In this document: piece by piece, positions 24,834 through 38,154 of the stretch
How positions within the stretch are numbered: position 1 is the first letter of the stretch
How the letters are laid out: each line of letters begins with the position of its first letter
NCBI GenBank assembly: GCA_022316685.1
Contig: JAKJHU010000141.1
Location: 186,001-250,000 of the forward strand
Source of the DNA: Progne subis subis
Lineage: Eukaryota > Chordata > Aves > Passeriformes > Hirundinidae
DNA length: 64,000 nucleotides
Direction of reading: 5' to 3'
Notes under the pieces: model-generated
The model's database searches: none
Told to the model about the DNA's origin: nothing
Seen by the model: only the letters and a program-made list of their open reading frames with translations
Made by a program: the position numbers and the translations under genes

Positions 24834-27059
24834 AGATTCGTGGGAGCCTCACTGCAGCACACCTAATACAGGTCAAATCCTTATTTTTCTGTGGCCCAAC
24901 TAATTTCTGCCATACACGGTGCCTCTGCTAAACCATGCCAGAGGTAGAGGTTCACCAGAGGATTCTGATGTGCCCATGGCACAAGTAGAACACAAATGGG
25001 ATTTTCAGAAGATCTCAAATCCTACATTCTTGGGTGAGCCTGGGAAAGCATTGTTCAAGCAGGAAGATTCCCAGATGTTATGAACCTTACAAACCCAGAG
25101 AGAAAGGCAGCAGTGGGGCAGGAGCCATCACCCTCCTATCCCACTCTACCACAAACAGCTGAAGAGGATTTTTTCCCCACTCTCTCAGATTTCCAGGACT
25201 GACTTCTGAACAAGAACAGTCTAACATAGAGCACTGGCAGAATTAGAAGCACTCCAGGAGGCAGGATGGAGTTTTGACTTGTGAGGGTAAAGGACTCCCC
25301 CTCTCTCCTTCCCAGGTTCTGGTGTGCAATTCAGAACTGCCTATGTGCTGTGGGAAATGATGCTGAACCTGCAAACAGTGAGTCCTTCTTCCTGAGCCTG
25401 AAGCAATTCCTGAAGAAGAAACAAAGCTGGAAGCATGAACTACACACACTGAATTCCTCCCTTCCTCTCTGGCACTCCTGACAAGCCTTTTACAGCTGTG
25501 TCAGAAAACCATCCCAACCCAGCCAGAGCAGCAGTCCAGGCTGAGCCCTGGCTGCAGACAGACTCCCCCAGCGTCCCTGGCTGTTTGCATCCCCTCCCAC
25601 AGCACTGGCTCAGAGCAGCTGCAGGAGCAGAGCTGATGTTTAGTCCACACCTTCTCTCTGCCCCCATGTTCCAGACACACCCAGCAGATGCTCAAGGCTG
25701 TCACTGACCTGGCGGGGAAAGACAAATTTCCAACGTGCCTGACAGAGCTGTGGAAGGACAGAACATGGGGAAGGTCCCCGAGGAGTTTCCAGGCTTCTCC
25801 ATTCCCTGACAGGCTCCTTGCTCCACCAAACACCCAGAAAATACCCAACCCTGCCTCACAAGGCTGAAAACCTCCTTATTCGGGCAGTTCCAGCAGGGTC
25901 ACAGCCTCTGAGGCTCCCCTGGCCCCATCCAACTCTGCTGCCAATGGGCTCTGAGCCTCCAAATCTGTCCCTGACTATTCCTTTGTTTCTCCCTCCACCT
26001 TCCTCCCAACATTTCAATTTTATATTGTAAATCTTCCTTACATTGTGCATTTCTCTTACCGGTTTCCATGGCCAAACACCTCATTGTTGGTGCCTTCTGA
26101 GCAGGAGGAAAGAAAAGCTCCCATTTGTGCCTGGGCCAAGGCGGGCGCTCTGGGGACAGAAGGCTCTGTGTGCCCTCGTTCCCTTGGCAGGAAGAACAAC
26201 CTCGGCCACTTCAGGGGAGGTGACTGGCTTCGCAGGGGAGAAAGAGGAAAAAAAGGGAAGAAGGAAAGCAGCCAGTGACAACCAAGAAGTCTCAAGCATG
26301 GCCTGGTGTATTTGCAGTGAGCCAGAGCACAGGTTGGAACAAAACCTGGAGAAGGCAAAGGGATCAGGACAGGACAGAGTCACAAACTGCTGTGGATTCA
26401 GTGTAGGTTGGATCTTCTCACAGGCAGTAAATCCATGACCTGGGCAAGGATGAGCTGCAGAGGTGCAGGGCACTTTCTGGTATCCCAGGGTTCAAAGCCA
26501 GCTGCTGCTTTGGCCAAGCTGGCTGGAACTGCTGGGTGAAGATGGCAGAGCCCAAGGGATGTCCAGGACTCTTTGGTAACAGCTGGAAACTCAAATTCTG
26601 TTTTGCAATTCCATCCTTCCCATTGCAGTGTGGCTCTCCTGGGGCAGCTGCACCCACCAGCAGAGCCAAGCCCTGCTTATTGTGGATGGAGCTGTTACTT
26701 GCAGTGTTCTATAAATTATTTCCTTTCTTTTGCAAACATGAAACTCTTTGTGCCCAGAGGCACTTCGTGCTTTTCACTCTTGTTTCAAGTGCAGGGGATG
26801 CTGCAGTGATGAGCAGAGGTCCCACAGAGCAGAGCTGGTGGAAGGGGTTGATTTTAATGCCAACAGAGCAGCCACAAAACACGGCCACAGAGCTCTTGCC
26901 ATCCCCAGAGCTGCTTGGCCAGACTTCAAAAACAAATCCAGTCTTACAGAAACCATCAAGGTAAATTCCTGTGTCCTCTGAAAGGAACGTTCAGGAAATG
27001 CCCTCTTGCCTTATCCTGGAATTGTTTTCCTGAAGCACCCACACCTCTGGAAGTTCCCC

Positions 27060-27127
27060 GAGTTGGTTTGCAACTCACCTGGGTATATTCCATGAGCCGA
27101 TTTGCAATTCACCTCGGTGAATTCCCT
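27060..27127. repeat. 34-bp tandem duplication
   Basis: Two 34-bp copies (27060-27093 and 27094-27127) share TTTGCAA.TCACCT.GGT and ATTCC. The second copy contains a near-perfect palindrome AATTCACC-TC-GGTGAATT at 27106-27123. A degenerate third start follows. Confidence 0.7.
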
Positions 27128-27184
27128 GAGGTGGTCTCACCTCTGCCTGAGCCTGCACAATCACTGAGGTTCAGCTCTCTTTAA

Positions 27185-27990
27185 GCCCCATCTAATTATG
27201 CAATTTAACTGCAGCGCGAACAACAGCTTTGCTGAATATGCAACAGTCTCCTCATTGTATTTCGATGGGGGGAGAGAGAAGGAAAAGGCAATTTCGTTTG
27301 AAGTCCCGGCATTTCTATGGGGCTTGTCTGGTGTGAAAACGACAGAGGCCTCTGCCCTGGGTGAATCTGGAGTCCAAGACATTTTCCTGGTGTGTCCTGG
27401 GTGCAGCCACAGCTACCTGAACACCACGGCACAAGCCCTAGCGTTTTTCCTGCTCATTTTTCTTAAGGACTGTAGTTCATTAACTCCAGTAACGCAGTTT
27501 CATTAATGTGCATTAACCAATGACTCTCCCATTACTGCTGCTGTCTCCAATCAAAGACTCATTTATGGAAAACAAGGGCAGAGAGAACAACATGCTTTGG
27601 CAGCTGTAAGATCATACGCCCAGAGCTTTATACCCTCTGTCTTATATTTTTACGTTAAAGTATCACGAGCTATTACCATATTTTTCATTATTATTTGTGG
27701 CACTAAATACTGCAGCTCCCGGTGCCAGATGGCGAATATTCAGAATAAAAATAATGCAAGGCCAATCTTAGAAAGACTCGATGTGAGTGTAACAGCATGT
27801 ATTCATCCTCCTTTCCTAATGCACATGGTTAAAATATTAGCAGACTTAAAATCTGCTTTTCCAATTTAGAGGAGTCACATTTTACAGAATGATATGCATG
27901 CATATATACATATATTTAAATATGTACATATAAAATTTTTAATTTCTTTCCATTTTATTTGCATGTTTCAAGGGTCTTAGTATAATACAT
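27185..27990. promoter_or_regulatory. Candidate conserved noncoding block
   Basis: AT-rich, repeat-free sequence with many homeodomain/POU-like words: CTAATTATGCAATTTAA, TTAATGTGCATTAAC, AATAATGCAAG, TATGCATGCATAT. It contains no plausible exon. The character is that of an ancient vertebrate enhancer, but conservation cannot be tested here. Confidence 0.3.
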
Positions 27991-28107
27991 GGGCACATCT
28001 TCTTTCACTCTTCAGGAGGTTATTTTAACCAGGAAAGAAAACCAAATAGTTGCAAAATGGAACATAAGCACGACCCTTTTTCTAGAATTTGTTATTGGTA
28101 CAAAATA

Positions 28108-28110
<3 letters not shown>

Positions 28111-28152
<42 letters not shown>
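28111..28152. repeat. T42 homopolymer
   Basis: Forty-two uninterrupted T on the plus strand, the longest homopolymer in the window, in the intergenic interval. The assembled length of such a tract may be unreliable. Confidence 0.9.
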
Positions 28153-28162
<10 letters not shown>

Positions 28163-28670
28163 CAGCTTGAGTCCTAAACTTAACCAGATGGAAACGTGCC
28201 TACAAAGTGTTGGATCTAATTCAGAAGAGACTGACAGCCAACAGATGAGCCAATTTAGCCCATCCCATGCCAAAAATGGTCAATCATGTTATCTTACGTG
28301 TGACTCGACTCTGGCAGATGCCAACTCTATCCAAACAACTTCAAGTATCTTTTTGGAAGACTGGATTATTTTACACACACTTTTAAAAAATCATAATAAT
28401 GCTCGATTTTTCTGGAAACCTTCAACTCAGCTTCAGCATTTTCACAAGAGATTTTTTGATTAATTTATTTTAAGGAAAAATCCTTTTATTTTGTAGCTTA
28501 ACAGAAGCAATGCTTTTCCAAACCAACAAAGCCTGATTAAAAAAAAATTACTAAATTGCAGTTCAGTGACAGACCCCCATTTGTTTAAATATTCATACAA
28601 GGAAAGCTTTACACCTGTGCAAATCTTCCTTAAGCCAAATGTTTGCTTTCAACAACACAAAGAAACACGA

Positions 28671-28699
28671 CAGGAAGTACAAATTAAAGGTACTTCCTG
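28671..28699. promoter_or_regulatory. Perfect inverted repeat of ETS-like sites
   Basis: CAGGAAGTAC and GTACTTCCTG form perfect 10-bp arms around a 9-bp spacer. Each arm contains an ETS-family core (AGGAAGT). The match to a known motif is visible; function is inferred. Confidence 0.4.
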
Positions 28700-31600
28700 C
28701 ATCTCCCACTACTTTCCCCAAAATTAAGAGTGAAGTTAAAACTAAAGGAGTTTTTGACGTGCTGAGTGATTACAACCAAGACTTTAAAAAAAAAAAAAAA
28801 ATTGTAATTCATAATCTCGCAGTGAATTTTCTTTTGTTGCTTTTCAGAAGACTTTTCAATCATCTGCCTCCACCTTCAACAGGATAGGATTTCCACCTCT
28901 GTGTCCTCTGAAATCCACACACTCTGGGCAGCATAGCGCTGGTACACTGATATTTTCTTGCCTCTAATTTGAATAATAGAAAGGAAAAAAAAACCCCAAA
29001 CACTTATTCAGTGATTACTCCATCACTGACAGCACAGGACCATCCAATCCCTCTCCAATGCATCACATTCCCTGTGGCTAAGCCCTGTATCAGCTGTCAG
29101 CTTGGGCTCTGCTTAAACTCACTCTGAATTTTAGCTTCCCTGGGCGGTCTCAGGTGAGGAGAGTTCCCTGTTAGACTGAAAACTGCCGAAACCACTGTAA
29201 ACACTTAGCAGCTCGTCATCTTTCACTGGACACCTTGAAAGGGCACACTTTAAAAGATGGGCGCTTTCAAATCCATTGTTTCCAGGGAGAACAATGCCAG
29301 CTTTCCTGCCACGCAGAGGGCAGAGGTTCTGCTCATAGCCAGCACTTTGGGTTGTCTTCTTGGCAATCACACACAAGGTTGCAATTTCATTTTCCATTTG
29401 TCCAGGAGGTAATTGCACTGCCTGTGTGAAGTGACCTTCCCGTGCACGGCACACAGAGCCAGGCAATTATCCACGGGACTTGCAGCAGCCTCTCCATTTC
29501 CAACCTTTTTATAGAGTCCTTTGTGATGGCAGTCTCAAGATTCTGAGATCCACAGACATTCATCTAGGCTGAAGTCCTGGACATTTTTAGAGACCTTCCT
29601 TCTAGGACAAACGGATATTCTCAGTTGTGTGAGCATTTCCTGCTCCTCAGTAATAAGATGGTGTCAAGGTGTGTGTGACCAATGGACTTGGCTGCAGGTG
29701 TTCACGGTGGACTTGAGGCAACTCTTACAGAAAAGGTCACACACATTTAAAGGATTCACTTCTGCATTTCCCAAGCATAAAGCACTCAGTTTTCAGTGGA
29801 TTGAAACACCAGGGTTTAGGTAACCACACCCTGCTTCCATCAAACTTGTCCCTAATTTGTCCTAGCTAGTTTATAAAAGCATGGAAGTGTTTAGATGAAA
29901 GAAGACCTCCAAAATAGAGGATTTATAAATTATACTGTTCTCATACCTTGTCAGCCCAAGGTTGGTGGGAAGGTATGGAGTCTTTGGAAAGAATCACAAA
30001 CTGCTGGAGAAGCCTTTGGAAAAACATGGAAAATTTAGATTTTCTCCTCTAGGTGGGTGTGTGTTTTTAAAATAACAATTATTTCATCTCCTCTGTTTAT
30101 GGATATTTAATCAGTGGCTTAACCCAACACTTCAATCAGCCTCAGCCAAGCTGATCCCAGCTTGTCACTGGCCCAGATAACCTCTGGCTGAACAGCAACT
30201 CAGCACTCAGTGCCAAGAGCTTCCCTTTGTACTCATTACCACACTCACAGCCACTGCCCACCTCTGCTGTACAGTCTGCAGTGCAAAAACTGGGCCTGGG
30301 AGTCAAAAACTGTCTTGCCAACAGCTGCTGTGATTCAGCATCTATCATTTTTTCTACAGCCATGTTCTTTTCTGCAGCTATTTTAAAGAGCAGCACTGGC
30401 TGAATTGAGTTGGCTATGCTGCCATTACCTGCTAAATGTTTGCTTCAGTTCCTGTGCCATCACTCCCACGGGTCTTATAGCAGGTTCAGTGAGAACTTCA
30501 GGCCAGGTGTGTATTCAAACAAGTAGATGGTGCCTACAAAACATATCATAAACTTCACTGCACTGCAAGGAACCCTGTTCTCATTCACAGGGCACAACGG
30601 ACTCATCCAGGGAGTCTTTAGAAAGACACAGCTCTTCTCCTTGGCTGCTCACACTTACCCCTTGTGTGTGTTCCTCAGATGACACTGGTGCACCTGTGAG
30701 TTTACAGCTCTCCTGCCACTGCCCATTTCAGCTCAAGTCAGGGCTGAGTTGCTCTGAACCATGAAGCCATTAGTGAGTGTTCACTGCCCACACAGCCAGC
30801 GCTGGGCACCCCAAAGCACTCAGCAGCCAGGGCTTCACCAGCCTCCTCCATCCCCTGCTCCTGCAGAGGTCACAGGCCACTGTCTCACTTCATTCCCTCC
30901 TGCAGTCAGGGAGGAACAATCTGTTGAGAAACTTCTTTTTAATCTGGCTCAAGTATTGGGATATGGTCATTTGTATAGAACTTCACCTGGATGATGGCGT
31001 GGGTCCCTCAAGGGAGGCTGCTGGCTCCTGCCTTGGAACACAACCACTCCTTTTCCATGAAATATCGCTTGATCTTGCTGCAGTCAGTGGGAATAAAAAC
31101 AAGTGTGTTTAACAGATGTCACAAACCGTTCCCAGGCTGTCACAGCTTTCCAACATTTTCCAGTGGATTGCTATTACCAGATCCCTGCAAGTCAGCAGCA
31201 AGCAATGCTGCCACTGACTCCGCTCATCCCGTTCCGACTGATGACGCGAGCTGTCAGACTGTAAACTCAGAGTTGTCACATAGCTGTAATTTGCAGATTT
31301 AGTAAAAGAGCTTAACATTCCTTTGAGTAAAGTACTTAAGAGATGTATTCCATGGGATTTATGGGCTGTGAAAGTCTGTGTGGTTTTCAGCTAGAGCGGG
31401 ATCTCCATAGGATGGCTCGAGTGTCAGTAAAGCAGCTTTGGCCTGAATCAGAGGCTGCCATTAGATGTGAGCTTATATCCCACTGAAGGAATTTCCACAG
31501 AGACTCTGATATCGAGTCTGAAAACAGCCATTTGGAGGATTTGCTTTTCTAGATACTTACTGAAATCACATGGGCATTTATTTGCTGGAACCTGACTGCT

Positions 31601-34600
31601 TCCCAGCAGGCTAAATAAGTTAGAAAGTTTAGGGCCTTCAATTAAACAAATTTCGCAAAATAACCTACGAAACCCACTTTTTTTTTTTCAGCTTCCAGAG
31701 CTGATCATCCACTAAAAAGTAGTTTTTTATGTTTCTCTTTTGTTTTCACCAATGTTATTTGCATTTGACTTGCTATCAATGATTCCTGGACCATTTCCAT
31801 CAGGAAATCATTTCAGTACTGCAGCCCAGCCTCAGCTGTTCCCTTTTCACTGGACATACTCAGTACATTTATACATACCAGGGCTCGATGGTGTGACATT
31901 TCCTGTACAAATTATGAGCTGAGAGCGTTACTCACCTGTGAATCACACACTCATCTCCTGAGGGAAGATACAAATTGTTGGAAACACCCCACATGTGCTG
32001 GACACATGGCTGTTGTGCCAATAAATTCTTCCCAGCTTGATGCCATTGCATCATGGAAATATCCAGCTAAATCTAGCAGAATTAAATTACTTCATGTACA
32101 AACCTAGGACAGAAGTTGCACAAAGTCTTAGGAATATTTAAGCAACTTTCAGCCACTTTTTGGTACAACATATTTTGATTTGAGAATTCACTAACTGGTG
32201 GAAATGCCAACTACCAGTTTTGCTGGGAGCATAGCTCAGGCAACAGCAGCTATTAAAAAACCCACTTAATGGGCCAAATCTTGCTCATGCTGCTCTTCAG
32301 GAGGTAACATTTTACCCATGGAGTTCTACAATTGGTAACAGAAGGTTTCTGTGGTCAGCTGGAGATTTCTAACATTCAAAAACTCCAGGGACTGATAAGA
32401 AAGCAGAAGACTGAATGCAATTGCTCCACATATTGCAGCAGCACAGCACCCAAACACACCTTCAGCAGCCAGTGTTTGCTGCACCAAGCAGGGTTCTGGG
32501 TAAACACTGATTTTTAGTGGATGTGGCATTCAAATGGATCTCTCCATACTGTGGGAATCAAGTGCACAGGCTGCTGTCTGCAAAGCTCCCTGAGCATTTT
32601 GGAAGCACAGCTACCTCACCCAGACATGCTGCTGAAAATGAGACACCTGGAGAAGCCCAGTAACACCTGAGCCCCAGCAGACAAGAACCACCTGGAGCAG
32701 GCAGTTGGAGCAGGCTGCTGTTTCAGCTGACCTGAAACCCAGACTGGAATATGCAGAGGCTGTGACACAGCTCCCCAAGCAGCATTTCACTGAACAAACC
32801 TCCCTCCAACACTGTGGCTACAAACTGAGGTCCCAAGGCAGCACAGGAGCCTTCAGTGTCCTGTTCCACTGAGGTCACCTTTGGAGGCAGCACCTCGCCA
32901 CAGAACACATGGGGTAAAGCCCAGCCCTAAAACAGAAGCAGCTAATGGTTCCTCCAGGTTATAGACAGGAAACATTTTAGGGAGAATCATGGAATTACAG
33001 CCCCAGTAAGGGGAAAGGGAGAAAGAAGAGGCACAAGGTAAGGTCATGTCTAAGGAGGAGAGATCAGCTCATACACAAAGCCCCTGCACGTGGCCCAGAT
33101 TAGCACTCACAGTTTGGAATGAAGGGATTGAATAGAGAAAATCTTCCTTCTCCACTAAGCCAAGCTCACCACTCTGTGTTTCTCTTCCTCTGACATTTAA
33201 CTACTGTAAAATAAAATATTGGTTTTTATAAAATAAAAAGTCACTGTACTGTACAACATCAGGTCATTAATTTTTACCCCACAGACTTCAGAAACGTTGT
33301 GTGTGTGTGTGTTACCAGCACAGTCCTTGTGTGGGCTTTGAAGTGATGCAATTTCCACAAGGCAGAAGGAACAACTCCAGCCTAAAATACTTGTGCCTTG
33401 TGCTCTTCCCCCTCCCTTGTATCCTGCCAAGTATCCTACGTTCCTGCAATCACAAGTAGCGGTTTCGACACGCGATATCACTCATCACCTTTTACAGATT
33501 CTGCAAACACTGTTTTCCCCAGAGAACATTCCCTGGTTTTAATTGTAAATAAGCTGAATCTTTTATCTGTGTTCTTCAAAAGCCAGGAAGATTTTCGATT
33601 CACTGAAGAAATAAAGATTTTTAACAACTCTGTGAGCAAACACATGAACATGTATTTCTGTGTTTTGAAAGCTCACAGCCCATTCTGTAATTCCTCCATT
33701 GCTGTTCTTGAATGGCTCCCTCCCAGTTACAGACACCCTCACATCCCATCTTCTCTAACAAGTGTGATACAGAAACTTTTCATCTATTCAACCTCCACTT
33801 TTCTAAATATTTGTTGGTGTGTGCACAAGGGCAGTAAAATCCTCAGCTGACACTTGCAGAGCCCTGCACAAGGCACTCAAAGACACCCCACCACCTGATG
33901 TATTCTGCTCCAGGCTCTTTATTCCTCTCCATAATGGAGGGGAACAACTTGTCTCCTTCTCCCTCTCCAGCACAAGGCTGAGAGCTTTACAAGTTTGTAT
34001 TGGTGTGACTTAAAATGCTTTATTTGACAGTTTTATAAAGGGCATTAGAAACTGGAAATGAATGTGGGGGAGCTGAAATGTTACATGGCTCTCAGCTTTG
34101 GGGAGACTGTTTTAAATTCTGCCCAAAGACACCAGTAAAGCATTTTGGCTTTCTTTTAACTAATAAATCCACTGTGCTAAAATTTAGTACAACTGATGCT
34201 CTTTGTCTGAAGGAGATCCCACACCCCAGCCTGCAGACCTGCCTCTGGAGAAGTCCTCTCAAGGTTTCTCTGGTTTTCCAGGCTGGGTAAGGCTATTCCC
34301 CGAGTTTAGTCCCAACATCTGCAGAAGCTGGTCAAAAGTCACCTGGGAGGAATTTAAAAGATAGTTTTTAAGAACTGACCATTTAAAGGTTTTCTTATAA
34401 AGACATCAGATTTATCCACTAAAGTCAAGAAGTAGATGAATTCTATCTGTTCTATATACTATATCTATCTACAAATTGCTGCTTTTGCTCTTGCATCCAT
34501 GATGTGACCATTTCATTAATGTCAATACTTATTATTATTGCACTGTATCATGACAGGATTTAAAAGCAGAACAAATGGACACAGAAACAGCAGCTGAAAG

Positions 34601-37600
34601 TTCATCTAGTCAGACCTGAAACACCCCAGGCTGCTCGAGGATCTCCCATCCATCCATCCTGCCCCACGCCCTGTGCACAACCACACAGAGCTCAGTGACA
34701 GCAGGACAGTGGCTGTTGTGGCTCAGATCAATACAGTGCAGTAAATAAAAATAAAAATGGTTCCTGCATTCTGCTTTGATAATGAACTACAGCTGCAAGT
34801 AGAAATCCAGTGATTACAATGTCAAGGGCTCAAGCAGATTCTTAAAACTGCTCTACTTTGACTGAGCACACGTTAAGAGTTTACATGTATAAACACACAA
34901 GTGTTTAAAGCAGGAAACAGTCAGGCTTCTCACAGCACGTTCATTCCCATCAGGGGGATGCAGCCAACACCAGCTCCTCACCTGGTTTTGCAGCTCCACG
35001 CACAAATGCAGGGGGTGTGAAAGCTGAGTGGGGGCAGGATCCAGGGGTGATCCATGAACTCACCTGATGGATCACCTGGAATTCAGTCACCTTGTGCCAA
35101 GCCACAGCCTGGGATTGGTTACTGGCACCACTGAGCACCACAACTGCTCAATTAAGACTGACATCCCATGGCAGTGACTGTTTCCTCTGGGAATTGCTGC
35201 AAAGCTGGAAGAGCCGTTGTGACAGGACAGCCATTTCTATTCACAAAGATAAATCCTTTATTTAGTAAGAATTATCTACACACAGATGAAGGACAGGAGT
35301 CGGGGTAAGGAGTCTTCCAGGGGAAGGGTTACACAATCTCATCTCAACAGATCTTTCTGTGTTGTTCTGGAGCATGTCACCTTCCTGTACATTTACATTT
35401 CCATTCCGAAAAGAAACTTGAACAAAATCTGTGTTGAGAGATGTAGGTAACTCTAACTCCACGGAACAGAAGAGCTGAGATAACCTGAGGCATCATCTGC
35501 AAGGAGTAAGCTTTGAACATCCACTGGGAAAAAGCACAACCTCCCTGCCAGTAACTCATTAAGTTTCTTAACTTAGAGGTTAAACTAGCCCAAATTTTGT
35601 GTGTGGTGACTTGATATCCTGAACCTAAAAAACGTTTTTACATGGGAACTAGGATTGATTTCTGGAAGTTCACAGTTAACAGATCACTACACACTGTGAG
35701 CAGCAGCCCCTTTTTAACATCCATTTTCTACACACACATTTCCTCTAAAAACAGAAAATGAAGAAAAAAAAATTAAATGTCTTTTTCTAGTCTAACATTT
35801 CAGGCAAAGATTTTATAATGGCAATAGATAACTTGAATTTTGAAAAACAACCAGCTACGAGTCCAGAATATGAAAAGCTGCTGTTTAGAGAAGGGATGTT
35901 TCAGTTTGCAGCAGAGCAGAATTACCAAGATCCACTGAGGCTGGGAGAGAGCCCCCAAATCAATCTGCTTCTGTGAGAACTGTAAGGCTTTTCTGAGAGG
36001 GGCCAGGCAGATTGTCCTAAAGGTCACCACTCTCCCATTCAGTGCTTTAAGCATCTGCTTCAGTGGTGACACCCTGGAGTCACAGTACAGGAATAAAACC
36101 TCAAAATTTAAATGAAAAAAAAATCTTAAAAGAGCACAAGTTTGACTTTGCAGCAGACAGGAGACTCACCCAAGTACCGCTTCTCCATCACAATTCACCC
36201 CGATACAGCCAGCATCAAGCCAGGAATGTTTATCCAGCAACTCCATGACATGGGAAAGTTTCCAGTCATCTCCAGAAACTCGCTGCAGTTATTTAAAATA
36301 TTTATTCACATATTCTATGTATGAGTGGCCTCTTGTTTCAAGAACTGCCTTTGTCCAGAGTTCCTTTCAGTCATCCCATTTAAAGCTGGACAGAGCTGCA
36401 GCACATCCACTAGCACCAAAAGGATGGCAGAGACAGGTAATGGCCTTAGAGCTGCACCAAACCTACAGATTCAAACAATTATTGCTCATTCCTGGCATTT
36501 ACCACCTGAAAACCATCCTCATTCCAAACCTATAATGCCCAAGACACTCAGTCCTTGCAAAGTCCATCCCCAGTGATAAAATCCATCAGCTTTCATCTGA
36601 AATTGTTCCTCACAAACACAATCAAACTTGGCACTAAACTGATTTTTGATTCCAGACATTTCACAGACAATTCCCAATTCTGTGCACCCTGTTGGGACCT
36701 TCTGGGATGTCCAAGCCCTGGAACATGGAAAACTTTTCATTGAGAAAACCTCTTTCCCTCCATATTTCAGACCAGAGTTATTTCTCATCTCTGTGCCAAA
36801 AGGAAAATCTTAGGATAAAAATACTATTTACAGTCTTTGCCTGTTACCTGCTACATGAACAGCAGACAGATTAATTCCAAAAATCAGCTCTTGCAGAGCA
36901 GGGGAAGAGCCGTAGTTTGGGGTTTGTCATGATGCAGGAAGGGGAGATTCCTCATAAATAAGTTTTTCAATCAACTTTTGCTATTTCTGGCAGCTGGGAG
37001 ATAACTGCACCATTCCAGTGCCCTCACTGCTGTCAGCAGCTCAACCAGGAGACAATTAGGGAAAATGAAGGGAGGGTTGTAAGCTGGAATTCTGCACTGC
37101 CACTACGTTAACTGGACTTCACTTTGCTTCTGCACTCCAAGGATGAAAATGAAAGTGCTTTTAGAATCATTTTTAACTGGAGACGGATGCCAGGTTGTTT
37201 TTTCACCCACCATTTTAAGAGAGAGAAAATAAGAAACTAGCAAAGGTTTCACTCCTTTTAAGTTATATTCCTATTTTTAGTTGTAGGGGAGGGTATTACA
37301 AAAAAGTAAATGCTATTTGCAGTTAAATTTCCAGAAGCACCAAATTCAGCCTTTCCCTGGTGCCCACACTGAGAAATCTTGCATCTGATTTACAAACGTA
37401 ATTATATCAGTGTAATTATACCGGTGTAATTCCCCAGAAATAACAAAGTTATTTTTCAGCATCCAAGAGAAAGATTTTAATTCTTGAATTCGGCATGAAG
37501 AATTACACTAGGACAGCTGGTGCTAGAGAGATGGTGAACTTCCCTGGAGAGGCAAGGCCTAAAAACACAAGCCTGTTGTGGCAGGATGACCCTGGCTGGA

Positions 37601-38154
37601 TGCTGGGAGCCCACCCAGCCTCTCTCTCCCAGCTGAGCAGAGAGAACATCCTGAAAGGCTCCTGGGATGAGGGACTGAGCAATTACTGTCATGGGCATAA
37701 CAGACTCCACTTGGGGAAATTATCTTCATTTACTGCGAATTAGAAGTGTGAGCTGGGTAATGAGAAAATGAAACAAAATCTTAAGAACACCTTCCTCCCA
37801 TCCCTGCCTTCTTCCCAGGCTCAACTTCCCTTCAGAATCCCCCTCCTCCTTCCAAGCATGCAGGGGGTGGAGAATGGGGTCTGTAGTCAGTTCATCACAT
37901 TGTTCCTGCTGCTCCTTCCTCCTCATTCTCTTCCCTTGCCCCAGGGTGTCTTTTCCACGTGTCCTCTTGCCACAGGGTGCAGTCCTTCAGGAAAAGGCTG
38001 CTCCAGCGCGGGTCCCCCACGGGGTGACAGCAAACCTGCTCCACCACAGGCTCCTCTCTGCAAGGGTCCTGCCAGGAGCCTCATCCAGTGTGGGCTCCCC
38101 CCAGGGTCAGAGCCTTGCCTGGGAACATCCCCCTGCTTCCAGCATGGGCTCCTT

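Noticed and set aside
24240..26670. Clustered 70-140-codon open frames suggesting a gene
   Set aside because: Moderate GC content and overlapping frames on both strands; no domain, splice pattern or repeated codon signal.
29131..29466. 111-codon minus-strand open frame
   Set aside because: No recognisable domain, no flanking splice sites that fit, and the frame is isolated.
32220..32260. tRNA-like words (GGGAGCATAGCTCAGG)
   Set aside because: No matching acceptor stem or B box at the right spacing; not a tRNA.
34600..34720. Possible degenerate CR1 (CATCTAGTCAGACCTG...CCATCCATCCTGCCCC)
   Set aside because: Only a few words resemble CR1; too diverged to call by eye.
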